A stretch of DNA of 64,000 nt from Anaerolinea thermophila UNI-1. GTDB taxonomy: Bacteria > Chloroflexota > Anaerolineae > Anaerolineales > Anaerolineaceae. Shown here one piece after another: positions 16,990-25,959 of this stretch (positions within the stretch are counted from its first letter, which is position 1; the number at the start of each line of letters is the position of its first letter). The notes under the pieces are model-generated. The model made no database searches. It saw only the letters and a list, made by a program, of their open reading frames with translations, and had not been told where the DNA came from. Both the position numbers and the translations under genes were made by a program. The stretch is from the NCBI RefSeq assembly GCF_000199675.1, contig NC_014960.1:682001-746000 (forward strand), in the 5' to 3' direction.

Positions 16990-18600
16990 TTGAAACGTCT
17001 GGTGAAACGCATCGAACACGGTTTGCGCCGCCGCTGGGTGCATGGGCAGGCAAACCTGCGCCTTGCCGCGCTGGATGAGGCGGTGCGCCGTGCGTCTCCG
17101 CGTGCGGATGGTACGGCGCCAGTGGTGTTGTTCAACGCTTCAACCCGCCTGCAGGGGATGAGCCTGAACGCGGGGTTTCAGCGGGTGACCGCCTGGGCGC
17201 TTCAAATGGCGGGCGTGCCGGTGGTGCATTTCGTCTGTCAGGGCGGGATGAGCCGCTGTGTGCTGGGGACAAAACCCGATGACCCGGCGGCTCTGCCCCC
17301 CTGTGCGGAGTGCATTGCGCAATCACGAGCCATGTATGCGTATAGTAATGCGCGCTGGTTCCTGCCTGAACGGGATGACGCGCTGGAGCGCTCCCTGTCC
17401 GGGTTGAATTTGCCAGAGTTGATGTCCTTTGAATGGCAGGACCTTCCTCTCGGCGCGCTGTGCCTGCCGGGACTGCGTTGGGCGTTGCGCCGTCACCATC
17501 TCTACGACGATGATCCTACCCGTTTCCTGTACCGCGAGTACATCCTCTCAGCGTATCGGGTGGCGCGGGCATTCCGTGCCCTGCTGGACGAAGTTCAGCC
17601 GCAGGCAGTGGTGGTGTTCAATGGTATGTTTTACCCGGAGGCAACCGCTCGCTGGGTTGCCCGTCAGCGCGGCTTGCGGGTCATCTCCCACGAGGTAGGC
17701 TTGCGTCCTTTCACGGCTTTCTTCACCACTGGCGATGCTACTGCTTACCCCATCGACATCCCGGCAGATTTCACCCTTACCCCCGAACAGGAACAGCGTC
17801 TGGATGCCTATCTGGAACAGCGCCTGCAGGGCAACTTTACCATGGCGGGGGTGCGCTTCTGGCCTCACATGCGCGGTTTGGAAGCCGACATGCTGGAAAA
17901 GATTGCCCGTTTCCGCCAGATGGTGCCGGTCTTCACCAACGTCATTTTTGATACCAGCCAGCCCCATTCCAATGTTTTATTTTCCAATATGTTTGAGTGG
18001 CTGGATCAGATACTGGAAGTCATCCGCAGGCACCCGGAGACGCTCTTTGTGATTCGGGCACATCCGGATGAATCCCGTCCGGGCAAAGCCTCGCGGGAGA
18101 GCGTGGCGCAGTGGGTGGACTCGCGCGGGGTGAAGCAACTGCCCAACGTGCATTTTGTCGATTCGCACGAGTACATCAGTTCGTATGAGTTAATTCAGCG
18201 CGGCAAGTTTGTTGCACTGTACAATTCAACCATCGGTTTGGAGGCTTCACTGATGGGCGCGCCGGTGCTGTGCGCCGGACGGGCGCGCTTTACCCAGATT
18301 CCCACCGTCTTTTTCCCCGCTTCGGCGGAGGAATACCTTCGGCAAATGGAAGCCTTCCTCGAAACCGAGACTATTGAAGTCCCGCCGGAATTCCGCCAGA
18401 ATGCCCGCCGCTTCCTCTATTACCAACTGTACAGGGTTTCTCTGCCGTTTGATGAATTTCTGGAAGAAGACGGCGTATGGAACGGCTACGTGCGGGTGAA
18501 AGACCTGCCGCCGCAAGCTTTTGACCCGCACCAGTCGGCGGTGTTGCAGGTCATCGTCAACGGGATTTTGCACGATACCCCCTTTGTCCTGGAGGGATGA
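16990..18600 (+). CDS. Capsule synthase-like GT-B protein
   Basis: This 536-residue protein starts at TTG, chosen because GGGAGGA lies 7 bases upstream and no better ATG exists nearby. MSLNAGFQRVTAWALQMAGV and HFVCQGGMSRCVLGTKPDD form an N-terminal domain with a small cysteine cluster (CVLG, CAEC). The C-terminal domain has VIRAHPDESRPGK and VALYNSTIGLEASLMGAPVL, the His-Pro and Ser-Thr...Glu pattern of capsule synthases. It follows the NeuA-HAD and NeuB2 genes and precedes another cytidylyltransferase, so a CMP-nonulosonate is a plausible donor. It is the third protein of this class in the locus. Confidence 0.7.
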   Translation: MKRLVKRIEHGLRRRWVHGQANLRLAALDEAVRRASPRADGTAPVVLFNASTRLQGMSLNAGFQRVTAWALQMAGVPVVHFVCQGGMSRCVLGTKPDDPAALPPCAECIAQSRAMYAYSNARWFLPERDDALERSLSGLNLPELMSFEWQDLPLGALCLPGLRWALRRHHLYDDDPTRFLYREYILSAYRVARAFRALLDEVQPQAVVVFNGMFYPEATARWVARQRGLRVISHEVGLRPFTAFFTTGDATAYPIDIPADFTLTPEQEQRLDAYLEQRLQGNFTMAGVRFWPHMRGLEADMLEKIARFRQMVPVFTNVIFDTSQPHSNVLFSNMFEWLDQILEVIRRHPETLFVIRAHPDESRPGKASRESVAQWVDSRGVKQLPNVHFVDSHEYISSYELIQRGKFVALYNSTIGLEASLMGAPVLCAGRARFTQIPTVFFPASAEEYLRQMEAFLETETIEVPPEFRQNARRFLYYQLYRVSLPFDEFLEEDGVWNGYVRVKDLPPQAFDPHQSAVLQVIVNGILHDTPFVLEG

Positions 18601-18602
18601 GC

Positions 18603-19298
18603 ATGACGACAGCATTGAATCGGGTCGTGGCATTGGTGCCCATGCGGCATCATTCCGAGCGCGTGCCGGGCAAGAACTACCGCCCGCTGGCGGGCAAACC
18701 CCTGTACCGCCACATTCTGGATACCCTGCTGGCAGTCCCGGAGATTTCCGAAGTGGTGATTGATACCGACAGCCCGGTGATTCTGGAAGGACTGGCACGC
18801 GATTATCCGCAGGTGCGTGCCATTGAGCGCCCTGTCCACTTGCGGGATGGCGGTATTCCCATGAATGAAATTCTCATGCACGATACCTCGCTGGTGCCTG
18901 CGGATCTCTACCTGCAAACCCACAGCACCAACCCGCTCTTGCGCGCAGAGACCCTCTCCCGCGCCATTCAGACTCTGCGCGGAGTGTACCCGGCGTATGA
19001 CTCACTCTTTGGCGTGACCCGCTTGCAGGTGCGCTTGTGGGATCAACTGACCCGTCCGATCAATCACAACCCTGCCATCCTGTTGCGCACGCAGGACTTG
19101 CCGCCGGTGTACATGGAAAATTCCTGCGTCTATCTCTTCACCCGCCAAACGCTGGAACAGCGCCGCAACCGCCTTGGCGAGCGCCCCTACATGTTTGAAA
19201 TTTCCCAGGAAGAAGCCTGGGATATTGACGAAGAAAGCACCTTCCAGATGGTGGAATTCCTTTTACTTGGCAGACAGGCAAAAAATCAACAAGGATGA
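18603..19298 (+). CDS. Acylneuraminate cytidylyltransferase family protein
   Basis: This 231-residue protein belongs to the CMP-sugar synthetase family. I chose the second ATG because GGAGGG sits 6 bases before it; the first ATG (18597) directly abuts that site. The nucleotide-binding strand reads VVALVPMRHHSERVPGKNYR, a variant of PARGGSKG...KN. VVIDTDSPVI and LQTHSTNPLL carry the expected core, and IDEESTFQMVEFLLLGRQ the C-terminus. It is divergent from the NeuA-type protein at 14847 and probably activates a different sugar acid, or acts as a paralogue with altered specificity. It is preceded by a GT-B gene and followed by a dehydrogenase gene after 7 bp. Confidence 0.78.
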   Translation: MTTALNRVVALVPMRHHSERVPGKNYRPLAGKPLYRHILDTLLAVPEISEVVIDTDSPVILEGLARDYPQVRAIERPVHLRDGGIPMNEILMHDTSLVPADLYLQTHSTNPLLRAETLSRAIQTLRGVYPAYDSLFGVTRLQVRLWDQLTRPINHNPAILLRTQDLPPVYMENSCVYLFTRQTLEQRRNRLGERPYMFEISQEEAWDIDEESTFQMVEFLLLGRQAKNQQG

Positions 19299-19305
19299 GG
19301 TGACC

Positions 19306-20274
19306 ATGCCGACCGTATTGCTCTCTGCTCCCTACATGATTCCGGTGGTGGACCGTTTCCGACCGGTGTTTGCCCATTATGGTCTGGAAATAATTGTCCC
19401 GCCGGTGCGCGAACGCCTGGAAGAAGCGGAACTGCTGGAATACGCCGGACAATTTGACGGCGCAATTTGCGGCGATGACCGCTTCACCGCCCGCGTCATT
19501 GAACGCTGTCTGCCGCGCCTGAAGGTCATCTCCAAATGGGGCACGGGGATTGACTCGATTGACCACCAGGCGGCTCAACGTTTGGGCGTGCAGGTGCGCA
19601 ATACCCCCAACGCCTTTACCCTGCCCGTCTCCGACAGCGTGATGGGCTACATTCTGGCGTTTGCCCGCCAAATCCCCTGGATGGATCGGGCGGTCAAAAG
19701 CGGGGTATGGGCGAAACTGCCCGGCTATTCCCTCAGCGAGCGTACCCTGGGTGTTGTTGGGGTGGGAAATATTGGCAAGGCGGTCATCCGCCGCGCGCGT
19801 GCCTTTGGCATGAAGATTCTGGGCAATGACATTGTGCCGATTGCGCCGGATTTTATCCTCGAAAATGGTGTGGAGATGACCTCTCTGCATGATTTGCTGG
19901 AGCGCAGTGACTTTGTCAGTCTCAATGCCGACTTGAATCCCACCAGTTATCATCTCATCAATGCCGAAACGCTGGCGCATATGAAGCCCACTGCCGTGCT
20001 GATTAACACCGCGCGCGGTCCGCTGGTAGATGAGCCGGCGCTCATCCGCGCGCTGGAAGAAAAGCGCATCGCTGGGGCGGCACTGGATGTCTTCGAGATT
20101 GAACCCCTGCCGGAGGATTCCCCCTTGCGGCGCATGGAGAATGTTTTGCTGGCGGCGCACAATTCCAACTCCAGCCCGGCGGCGTGGGAGCGGGTACACT
20201 GGAACACCATCCGCAACCTGCTGGATGGCTTGGGCATTCCTCACGAAGACCTTGCGCAGTGGATGCAGTCCTGA
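19306..20274 (+). CDS. D-isomer-specific 2-hydroxyacid dehydrogenase
   Basis: This protein of about 322 residues resembles D-3-phosphoglycerate dehydrogenase without regulatory domains. The ATG at 19306 follows GGATGAGG; an upstream frame extension overlaps the previous gene. KWGTGIDSIDH, LGVVGVGNIGKAVIRRA (NAD-binding GxGxxG), NTARGPLVDEPALIRALEE and AAHNSNSSP are standard. The catalytic Arg, Glu and His positions are represented by NTARG, FEIEPLP and AAHNS, although the usual His-Ile/His-Thr is His-Asn. The role in a glycan operon may be oxidation or reduction of an acidic sugar precursor. This is a guess from context. Confidence 0.8.
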   Translation: MPTVLLSAPYMIPVVDRFRPVFAHYGLEIIVPPVRERLEEAELLEYAGQFDGAICGDDRFTARVIERCLPRLKVISKWGTGIDSIDHQAAQRLGVQVRNTPNAFTLPVSDSVMGYILAFARQIPWMDRAVKSGVWAKLPGYSLSERTLGVVGVGNIGKAVIRRARAFGMKILGNDIVPIAPDFILENGVEMTSLHDLLERSDFVSLNADLNPTSYHLINAETLAHMKPTAVLINTARGPLVDEPALIRALEEKRIAGAALDVFEIEPLPEDSPLRRMENVLLAAHNSNSSPAAWERVHWNTIRNLLDGLGIPHEDLAQWMQS

Positions 20275-20279
20275 GATAA

Positions 20280-21929
20280 ATGAAAAAGCGTCTTTCCGAA
20301 TCTCTGTTTTTCCTGATTGTGCTGGCATACCTTGCCTATGGCGTGGTGTTCCTGCTCAAGATGGTGGTGGAGATTGATGGAAAGCCCTACTTCCTGCTTT
20401 TTGACGACGCTACCATCTCGATGACGTATGCCCGCAATCTGGCGCAGGGCTATGGGCTGGTATGGAATCCCGGCGGCGAACGGGTGGAAGGGTTCACCAA
20501 CCTGTTGTGGGTACTGTACATGGCGCTCTTTCATCTCTTCCCCATTCCCGAAAACTGGATGGCGCTTCCCATCCAACTCACCGGGCTGGCGCTGGTGATT
20601 GCCAATCTCTTTGTGGTGCGGCGCATTGCCGAGCGGCTTGCTCCCGGCAATCTCTGGGTGATGGTGCTGGGGGTGGGGATGACGGCTTTCTACTATCCCC
20701 TGACCAACTGGTCGCTGATCGGCACGGAGGTCAGCGTTATCCTGCTGGGGGTGAGTGTCTCGGTCTGGCTGGCGCTGGAAATCCTGAACGATGGGCGTTT
20801 CCGTCCGGAGTTGTACCTGTGGATGGGACTGCTTACCCTCGTGCGCCCGGATGCGGCGGTGGGCTTCCTGACGGTGTGGGGCTTTTTGCTCTGGTTTGAT
20901 TCACGCAACCGCCGTGCCCATTTGCTTTGGGGTACGGGAATGTTCCTCCTGTTCATGGGGGGGCAAACCCTCTGGCGGTGCTGGTATTACGGCGAATGGG
21001 TGCCGAATACCTACGTGCTGAAAATGGAAGGGCTACCCGCATGGGCGCGTATTCGCCGCGGATTGGTGGCTTTCTATCATTTTACGTTGGGCATGTTCTT
21101 CCCGCTGGTGCTTTTCCCTCTGTCCCTGCCGTTTTTCCGCCGTGATCGAAAGGTGTTGTTGCTGGCACTGGTCTTTCTGGCGCACTGCGCCTACAGCATT
21201 TATGTGGGCGGGGATGCCTGGGAGCACCGCGGCGGCGCCAACCGTTTCATTGCCCCAGGCATGCCTGCATTTTTCCTGCTCTTTGCCCTGACTGCCTGGC
21301 ACTGGATGGACGGGATTCGCCGGTGGGTGCAGAGTCGTTTTTCTTCGCTCAAGGTTGGTGTCAGCGCATTGGCCGGGGTGGGGCTGGCGGCGTTTGCCCT
21401 GGCTTCCCTGCTGATGATGAACCGTCTGGTCAACAACGGCTGGTTGTTAACCAACCTGCGCAATCCCGAAAAAGGCGCATTGCGCTTTTTCCTGCTCTAC
21501 GAGCGTTCCATTTACGTTCCCGGCAGTCTGCGCTATGCCCGAGATGGATTGCTCATTCGTGAAGTCACCACTCCTGAGGCAAAGGTGGCAATGGTGACGG
21601 CGGGAAATATCTGCTACTTCGCCCACCGCACCTGCATTGACCTGCTGGGCAAAGCCGACCCGTACATTGCCCGCGCTCCCATTCAGGTGCCGCCCGATGC
21701 CGACTGGCAAATTCTGCGTCCGGGGCATATTAAATTCGATTATGAGTATTCCATCGGCATTTTACAGCCCGATGTGGTGGTAGAACTGCTGGAAAGCACG
21801 TATGATATTGGTGAGCGTTATTTGACGGACTATGAAAAGGTCAAACTGAACGGTCACTGGATGTATTTCCGAAAAAATTCAACGGCTGTGAACTGGGAGA
21901 GGTTGTATGTCCTTCGAGAAGACTCATGA
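20280..21929 (+). CDS. Multi-spanning membrane protein, GT-C glycosyltransferase-like
   Basis: This 549-residue protein has about nine to ten hydrophobic segments. After the first, a loop reads FDDATISMTYARNLAQGYGLV and GERVEGFTNLLWVLYM. A DD pair followed by an aromatic Gly-rich loop after the first membrane segment is typical of lipid-linked-sugar-dependent GT-C transferases, such as AftB-like arabinofuranosyltransferases. A second conserved spot is GGDAWEHRGGANRFIAPG. The long soluble tail after residue 400 should lie outside the cell. It is predicted to add a sugar to the exported glycan or a protein. The last 23 bp overlap the next gene. Confidence 0.7.
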   Translation: MKKRLSESLFFLIVLAYLAYGVVFLLKMVVEIDGKPYFLLFDDATISMTYARNLAQGYGLVWNPGGERVEGFTNLLWVLYMALFHLFPIPENWMALPIQLTGLALVIANLFVVRRIAERLAPGNLWVMVLGVGMTAFYYPLTNWSLIGTEVSVILLGVSVSVWLALEILNDGRFRPELYLWMGLLTLVRPDAAVGFLTVWGFLLWFDSRNRRAHLLWGTGMFLLFMGGQTLWRCWYYGEWVPNTYVLKMEGLPAWARIRRGLVAFYHFTLGMFFPLVLFPLSLPFFRRDRKVLLLALVFLAHCAYSIYVGGDAWEHRGGANRFIAPGMPAFFLLFALTAWHWMDGIRRWVQSRFSSLKVGVSALAGVGLAAFALASLLMMNRLVNNGWLLTNLRNPEKGALRFFLLYERSIYVPGSLRYARDGLLIREVTTPEAKVAMVTAGNICYFAHRTCIDLLGKADPYIARAPIQVPPDADWQILRPGHIKFDYEYSIGILQPDVVVELLESTYDIGERYLTDYEKVKLNGHWMYFRKNSTAVNWERLYVLREDS

Positions 21930-22683
21930 ACCCCGTTATATGCTCATCACCGGCGCGGCGGGCGGTATTGGGCGGGCAACCGTCAAGGTGTTTGCCGAAG
22001 CCGGCTGGGTGGTGATTGGCGTGGACCGCCGTCCCTTTGGGGAAGATTTTCCCCAAAATGGCTTGTTCATCCAGGCGGATATTGCCGACCCTGAAGCCCT
22101 GCGCGGCATTTACGACCAGGCAGCAGCGTTTACGCATACGCTGGACGCGGTCATCAACAATGCGGCGATTCAGATTGCCAAACCCCTGCTGGAAACCACC
22201 GCAGAAGAGTGGGATCTGGTCATGGCGTCCAACCTGCGCTCGGTCTTTCTGGGCGCCAAACTGGGCTATCCCTTGCTGAAGGCGGGCGGCGGCGGGGCAA
22301 TCGTTAACGTCTCGTCGGTGCATGCTATTGCCACCTCGGCGAACATCTCTTCCTATGCCGCCAGCAAGGGCGGACTGCTGGCGCTGACCCGCGCCATGGC
22401 GATTGAGTTTGCTCCCGATAACATCCGCGTCAACGCCATTCTGCCCGGTGCGGTGGATACGCCCATGCTGAGGATGAGCATGCAGCGCGGCAGTCTCACC
22501 GGTTCGGATGTGCTGGACCGCCTGGAAAATCTGGCGCGCAAGACCGTCAATGGACGGGTTGCCCAGCCTGAGGAAATTGCCCGCTGTATTTACTTCCTTG
22601 CCGACAGCACCCAGTCCTCGTTCATGACCGGGCAGGCGCTGGTGGTGGACGGCGGGGCAACTGCCCGACTCAGTACGGAGTGA
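21907..22683 (+). CDS. SDR family oxidoreductase
   Basis: This 258-residue classical short-chain dehydrogenase has TGAAGGIGRATVKVF, NNAAIQIAKP, VNVSSVHAIATSANISSYAA with catalytic Ser and Tyr, and the Lys in ASKGGLLAL. The C-terminus MTGQALVVDGGA is usual. It starts inside the upstream gene with GAGAGG before the ATG. Such enzymes interconvert hydroxyl and keto groups. It may shape a sugar of the glycan or be a housekeeping reductase caught in the operon. There is no direct evidence on the substrate. Confidence 0.85.
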   Translation: MSFEKTHEPRYMLITGAAGGIGRATVKVFAEAGWVVIGVDRRPFGEDFPQNGLFIQADIADPEALRGIYDQAAAFTHTLDAVINNAAIQIAKPLLETTAEEWDLVMASNLRSVFLGAKLGYPLLKAGGGGAIVNVSSVHAIATSANISSYAASKGGLLALTRAMAIEFAPDNIRVNAILPGAVDTPMLRMSMQRGSLTGSDVLDRLENLARKTVNGRVAQPEEIARCIYFLADSTQSSFMTGQALVVDGGATARLSTE

Positions 22684-22696
22684 AGAGGAAAAAACC

Positions 22697-23500
22697 ATGC
22701 TGGACTCGCTGAAAAAAGCCATCCCTGTCCCGGTGCGCCGCGCTATTGGCGAGACGCTGGACGCCTTTGACCGCGCCCGTCAGATGCCTGCGGCAATGCT
22801 CCATCCCTGGCGGCGCGATACCATGGAGCGCCTTGAGGCTTTGCACAACCGCCATAAGGGCGAGCGCTGTTTCATCATTGGCAATGGCCCCAGTTTGCGC
22901 CATACCGACATGAGCAAACTGCGTGGGGAGTACACCCTGGGGATGAACCGCATTTATCTCATGTTCCCCGAATTGGGTTTTCAGACCACGTATTACCTTT
23001 CCGTCAACGACCTGGTCATCGAGCAGTGCGCCGCCGAGATTCAAGCCCTCAAATTGCCGCGCTTTGTCTCGTGGCGGGCGCGCCGCTGGTTAACCCCTGA
23101 ACCCGACCTGTACTTCCTGTGGACGACCTACACCGGTCCTAAATTTGCTACCGACCTGCGCGGCCGGCTCTGGGAAGGCGCAACCGTGACCTACACGGCT
23201 CTGCAGACGGCGTATTACCTGGGCTTTTCGGAAGTCATTTTGATTGGCGTGGATCACAACTTTGCCACTCAGGGCAAACCCAACACCACCGTGGTCTCGC
23301 AGGGCGATGACCCCAACCATTTCTCTCCCGCGTACTTTGGCAAAGGCTTCCGCTGGCAGTTGCCCGACCTGGAAACCTCGGAGCGGGCTTACCGTATGGC
23401 GCGCGAAGCCTTCGAGCGGGATGGTCGGCGGGTGCTGGATGCTACCGTGGGGGGCAAATTGACTGTCTTCCCTAAAGTGGGTTACGAGACTCTCTTCTAG
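22697..23500 (+). CDS. DUF115/MptE-like protein of glycan locus
   Basis: This 267-residue protein has the DUF115-like core GERCFIIGNGPSLRHTDMSKL, then TYYLSVNDLVIEQ and EVILIGVDHNF. DUF115 is shared by archaeal MptE pyrophosphokinases and by Maf/PseE proteins that attach pseudaminic or legionaminic acid to flagellin. The GNGPSL loop and the GVDHNF segment match that fold's nucleotide-binding site. In a locus with two NeuB genes, a nonulosonate transfer role is attractive. This protein is much shorter than Maf and could act on a lipid or polysaccharide acceptor instead. Confidence 0.6.
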   Translation: MLDSLKKAIPVPVRRAIGETLDAFDRARQMPAAMLHPWRRDTMERLEALHNRHKGERCFIIGNGPSLRHTDMSKLRGEYTLGMNRIYLMFPELGFQTTYYLSVNDLVIEQCAAEIQALKLPRFVSWRARRWLTPEPDLYFLWTTYTGPKFATDLRGRLWEGATVTYTALQTAYYLGFSEVILIGVDHNFATQGKPNTTVVSQGDDPNHFSPAYFGKGFRWQLPDLETSERAYRMAREAFERDGRRVLDATVGGKLTVFPKVGYETLF

Positions 23501-23512
23501 GACGTTTTCCCC

Positions 23513-24448
23513 ATGCCCCCGCTGGTTTCGATTGTCACCCCGTCCTTCAATCAAGCGCCATACCTGGAGCAGACCCTGCGCTCGGTGCTGGAGCAGGATT
23601 ATCCTGCTATCGAGTACTTCGTCATGGATGGCGGTTCTACCGATGGCAGTGTCAAAATCATTCAACGCTATGCTCGTCGGCTGGCGGGGTGGGTGTCTGA
23701 ACCTGACCGCGGGCAGGCGGATGCCATCAACAAGGGCTTTGCCCGCGCCCATGGGGAGATTGTGGCATGGCTCAATTCCGATGACCTGTACCTGCCCGGC
23801 GCTGTTCGGGCGGCGGTGGAAATCTTTGAGCGCCATCCGCAGGCAGGGATGGTGTTTGGAGACGTGGTCTCGATTGACGGCGAGGGCAATCCCATCCATG
23901 TGATGACCTTTGGGGATTGGGGGCTGGAAGAGTTAATGCAGTTTCGCATCATCAGCCAGCCGGGGGTGTTCGTGCGCCGCCAGGTGCTGGAACAAGCCGG
24001 CTTACTGGATTTGTCCTATCATTATCTACTCGATCACCATCTCTGGTTGCGCTGTGCGCAGGTAGCGCCGATGGTGTATTTGCGTCAGCGGCTGGCTTGC
24101 GCCCGTTTTCATCCGCTGGCGAAGAATGTGGCGCAGGCGGCGCGTTTTGGGCAGGAAGCCTACCGCCTGGTGGAGTGGATGGCGCAGGAACCTGTCCTGT
24201 CGGAGCGTTTTCGCCGTCTGGAAAAGCCCATCCGTGCGGGAGCGCACCGCCTCAATGCCCGCTATCTGCTGGATGCCGGGCTGATTCGTCCTGCGGCGAG
24301 CGCCTACACCCGCAGTCTGCTCACCCATGCGCCCACCGCGCTGGTGGAGTGGCGGCGCATTCTCTTTGCCTATGCCCGTCTGCTGGTCAACGTTGAAGGG
24401 TTGAAGCGTCTGTACCTGCGCGCGCGGCGCAGACGCATGAGGTTATAA
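23513..24448 (+). CDS. Glycosyltransferase family 2
   Basis: This 311-residue GT2 enzyme has VSIVTPSFNQAPYLEQTL, DGGSTDGSVKII, SEPDRGQADAINKGFA and AWLNSDDLYLPGA, covering nucleotide-binding strand, DG turn and the Asp-Asp metal site. It is closely similar over the first 130 residues to the protein at 28915, so the two are paralogues. The C-terminal 90 residues are basic and helical and may hold the protein at the membrane. The ribosome site before its ATG is weak. The sugar transferred is unknown. Confidence 0.85.
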   Translation: MPPLVSIVTPSFNQAPYLEQTLRSVLEQDYPAIEYFVMDGGSTDGSVKIIQRYARRLAGWVSEPDRGQADAINKGFARAHGEIVAWLNSDDLYLPGAVRAAVEIFERHPQAGMVFGDVVSIDGEGNPIHVMTFGDWGLEELMQFRIISQPGVFVRRQVLEQAGLLDLSYHYLLDHHLWLRCAQVAPMVYLRQRLACARFHPLAKNVAQAARFGQEAYRLVEWMAQEPVLSERFRRLEKPIRAGAHRLNARYLLDAGLIRPAASAYTRSLLTHAPTALVEWRRILFAYARLLVNVEGLKRLYLRARRRRMRL

Positions 24449-24450
24449 CG

Positions 24451-25953
24451 ATGACACTCCGCGGAAACGCTGTGGGGCAGGAACTGCGCAGTGTTTTTTC
24501 GCTTGTGCCTTTCTCGCGCGGTGAACGGTGGTTTTTACTGTTCGTCACCCTGAGCGGGATGCTGGCGCGCCTGCCTTTGCTCTCGCGTCCGATGGTGCAT
24601 GATGAAGCCTACACCTACGTGGCGTTTGCCTCGCGCCCGTTGCTGGCAGTGATTTCGGACTATCATCTTCCCAACAACCACATTTTTCATACCCTGCTGG
24701 TGCATCTTGTGACGGCATGGCTGGGAGCGCACCCCTGGACGGTGCGCCTGCCGGCGTTCCTTGCCGCGGCGTTGTGCATCCCTGCGCTGGCACTGCTGGG
24801 TGCGCGCCTCTATTCCCCCCGCGCGGGATTGCTGGCGGCGACTCTGCTGGCAGGACTGCCGGTGCAAGCCCTCTATGCTACCAATGCGCGCGGTTACAGC
24901 CTCTATACCTTCTTTACGCTGGCGCTTTTCCTGCTGGCGCAAGTTCTGGCGCATCGTCCGTCAGTTTCTCTCTGGGCGCTTGTGGCAATTGTGGCGGGGC
25001 TGGGCTTCTGGACAGTCCCTTTCATGGTGTATCCCTTTGCCGGGGTGATGCTCTGGCTGGCTATGACCCTGTGGGACGGAGAAAATCGCTCTTTTGCCCG
25101 CTGGATGAAAAAAGTTGCACTTCCCTTTTTGGGGGTGACGTTAGGCGTGGGACTGCTGGTTGTGCTGGTGTATCTTCCCGTTGTCCTGTGGGGTACGGGA
25201 TGGCGTTCGCTGGCGGGCAATGGTTTTGTCCAGCCGCTGGAGTGGGGAGCGCTCTTTCCGACCGCGCTGATGCGTTTGCGGGAAACCGCCGATGAATGGA
25301 CGCTGGGACTGCCTGCCTGGGCAGGCTGGGGCATTTCAGCGGGAGCGCTGATGGCTATGCTTCTTCATTCCCGTTTCAGCCGGGAGCGTTTTTCTCCCCT
25401 GCTCATGGCTGTCATCGGCGCGTTTGGGGTGTGGCTCATCCAGCGGGGCAACCCCATGGCGCGCCTGTGGACGTATCTCATCCCGTTGTGGGTGCTGGGC
25501 GGCGCAGTGGGCTTGTGGCAGTTGTGGGCATTCCTGCGTCAGCGTCTGCTCTGGCTCTCCCGTTTTGAAGGGGCGGGAGCCGTAGTGCTTCTGGTGGTTC
25601 TTTCGGTATCTTCCCTGCGCGCTTTTTCGCTTCACGCTGGAGAGGTTCAGCAGGTAGCGGATTTGCTGGTCAAAGAAGGGTCAACGCAGTTTTTCGCCGC
25701 CGCAGGCACACCCGATGATGCGCCATTGTGGTTTTACCTCATGGAAGCGGGGGCAGGGCGGGAAACGTTTGAGCGTAAACGCATGAACTCCCCTGAGAGC
25801 ATTTTTGTGGTGGTGCGTCCTTCTGAGGAGCAAACCCCGCAGAGCGTGCTGGCAGAGCGTGGCTTGGATGAAAGCCTGTGTGCGCCTCAGACTTTGCATT
25901 TGTGGCAGGTGGTTGGCGGGTTGCAGGTGTATCGCTGTGAGAGGCAGGACTGA
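24451..25953 (+). CDS. Membrane glycosyltransferase-like protein (GT39/ArnT-like)
   Basis: This 500-residue protein has about ten membrane segments. The first loop, HDEAYTYVAFASRP, carries the Asp-Glu pair that PMT/ArnT-family (GT-C) enzymes use for a polyprenyl-phosphate sugar donor. LPNNHIFHTLLVHL and VRLPAFLAAAL follow in the usual order, and YATNARGYSLYTFF resembles the conserved region after membrane segment four. A C-terminal soluble tail faces outward. It lies two bases after the GT2 gene and is followed by two more large membrane proteins. Protein or lipid glycosylation outside the cytoplasm is the likely task. Confidence 0.75.
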   Translation: MTLRGNAVGQELRSVFSLVPFSRGERWFLLFVTLSGMLARLPLLSRPMVHDEAYTYVAFASRPLLAVISDYHLPNNHIFHTLLVHLVTAWLGAHPWTVRLPAFLAAALCIPALALLGARLYSPRAGLLAATLLAGLPVQALYATNARGYSLYTFFTLALFLLAQVLAHRPSVSLWALVAIVAGLGFWTVPFMVYPFAGVMLWLAMTLWDGENRSFARWMKKVALPFLGVTLGVGLLVVLVYLPVVLWGTGWRSLAGNGFVQPLEWGALFPTALMRLRETADEWTLGLPAWAGWGISAGALMAMLLHSRFSRERFSPLLMAVIGAFGVWLIQRGNPMARLWTYLIPLWVLGGAVGLWQLWAFLRQRLLWLSRFEGAGAVVLLVVLSVSSLRAFSLHAGEVQQVADLLVKEGSTQFFAAAGTPDDAPLWFYLMEAGAGRETFERKRMNSPESIFVVVRPSEEQTPQSVLAERGLDESLCAPQTLHLWQVVGGLQVYRCERQD

Positions 25954-25959
25954 ACGAAA

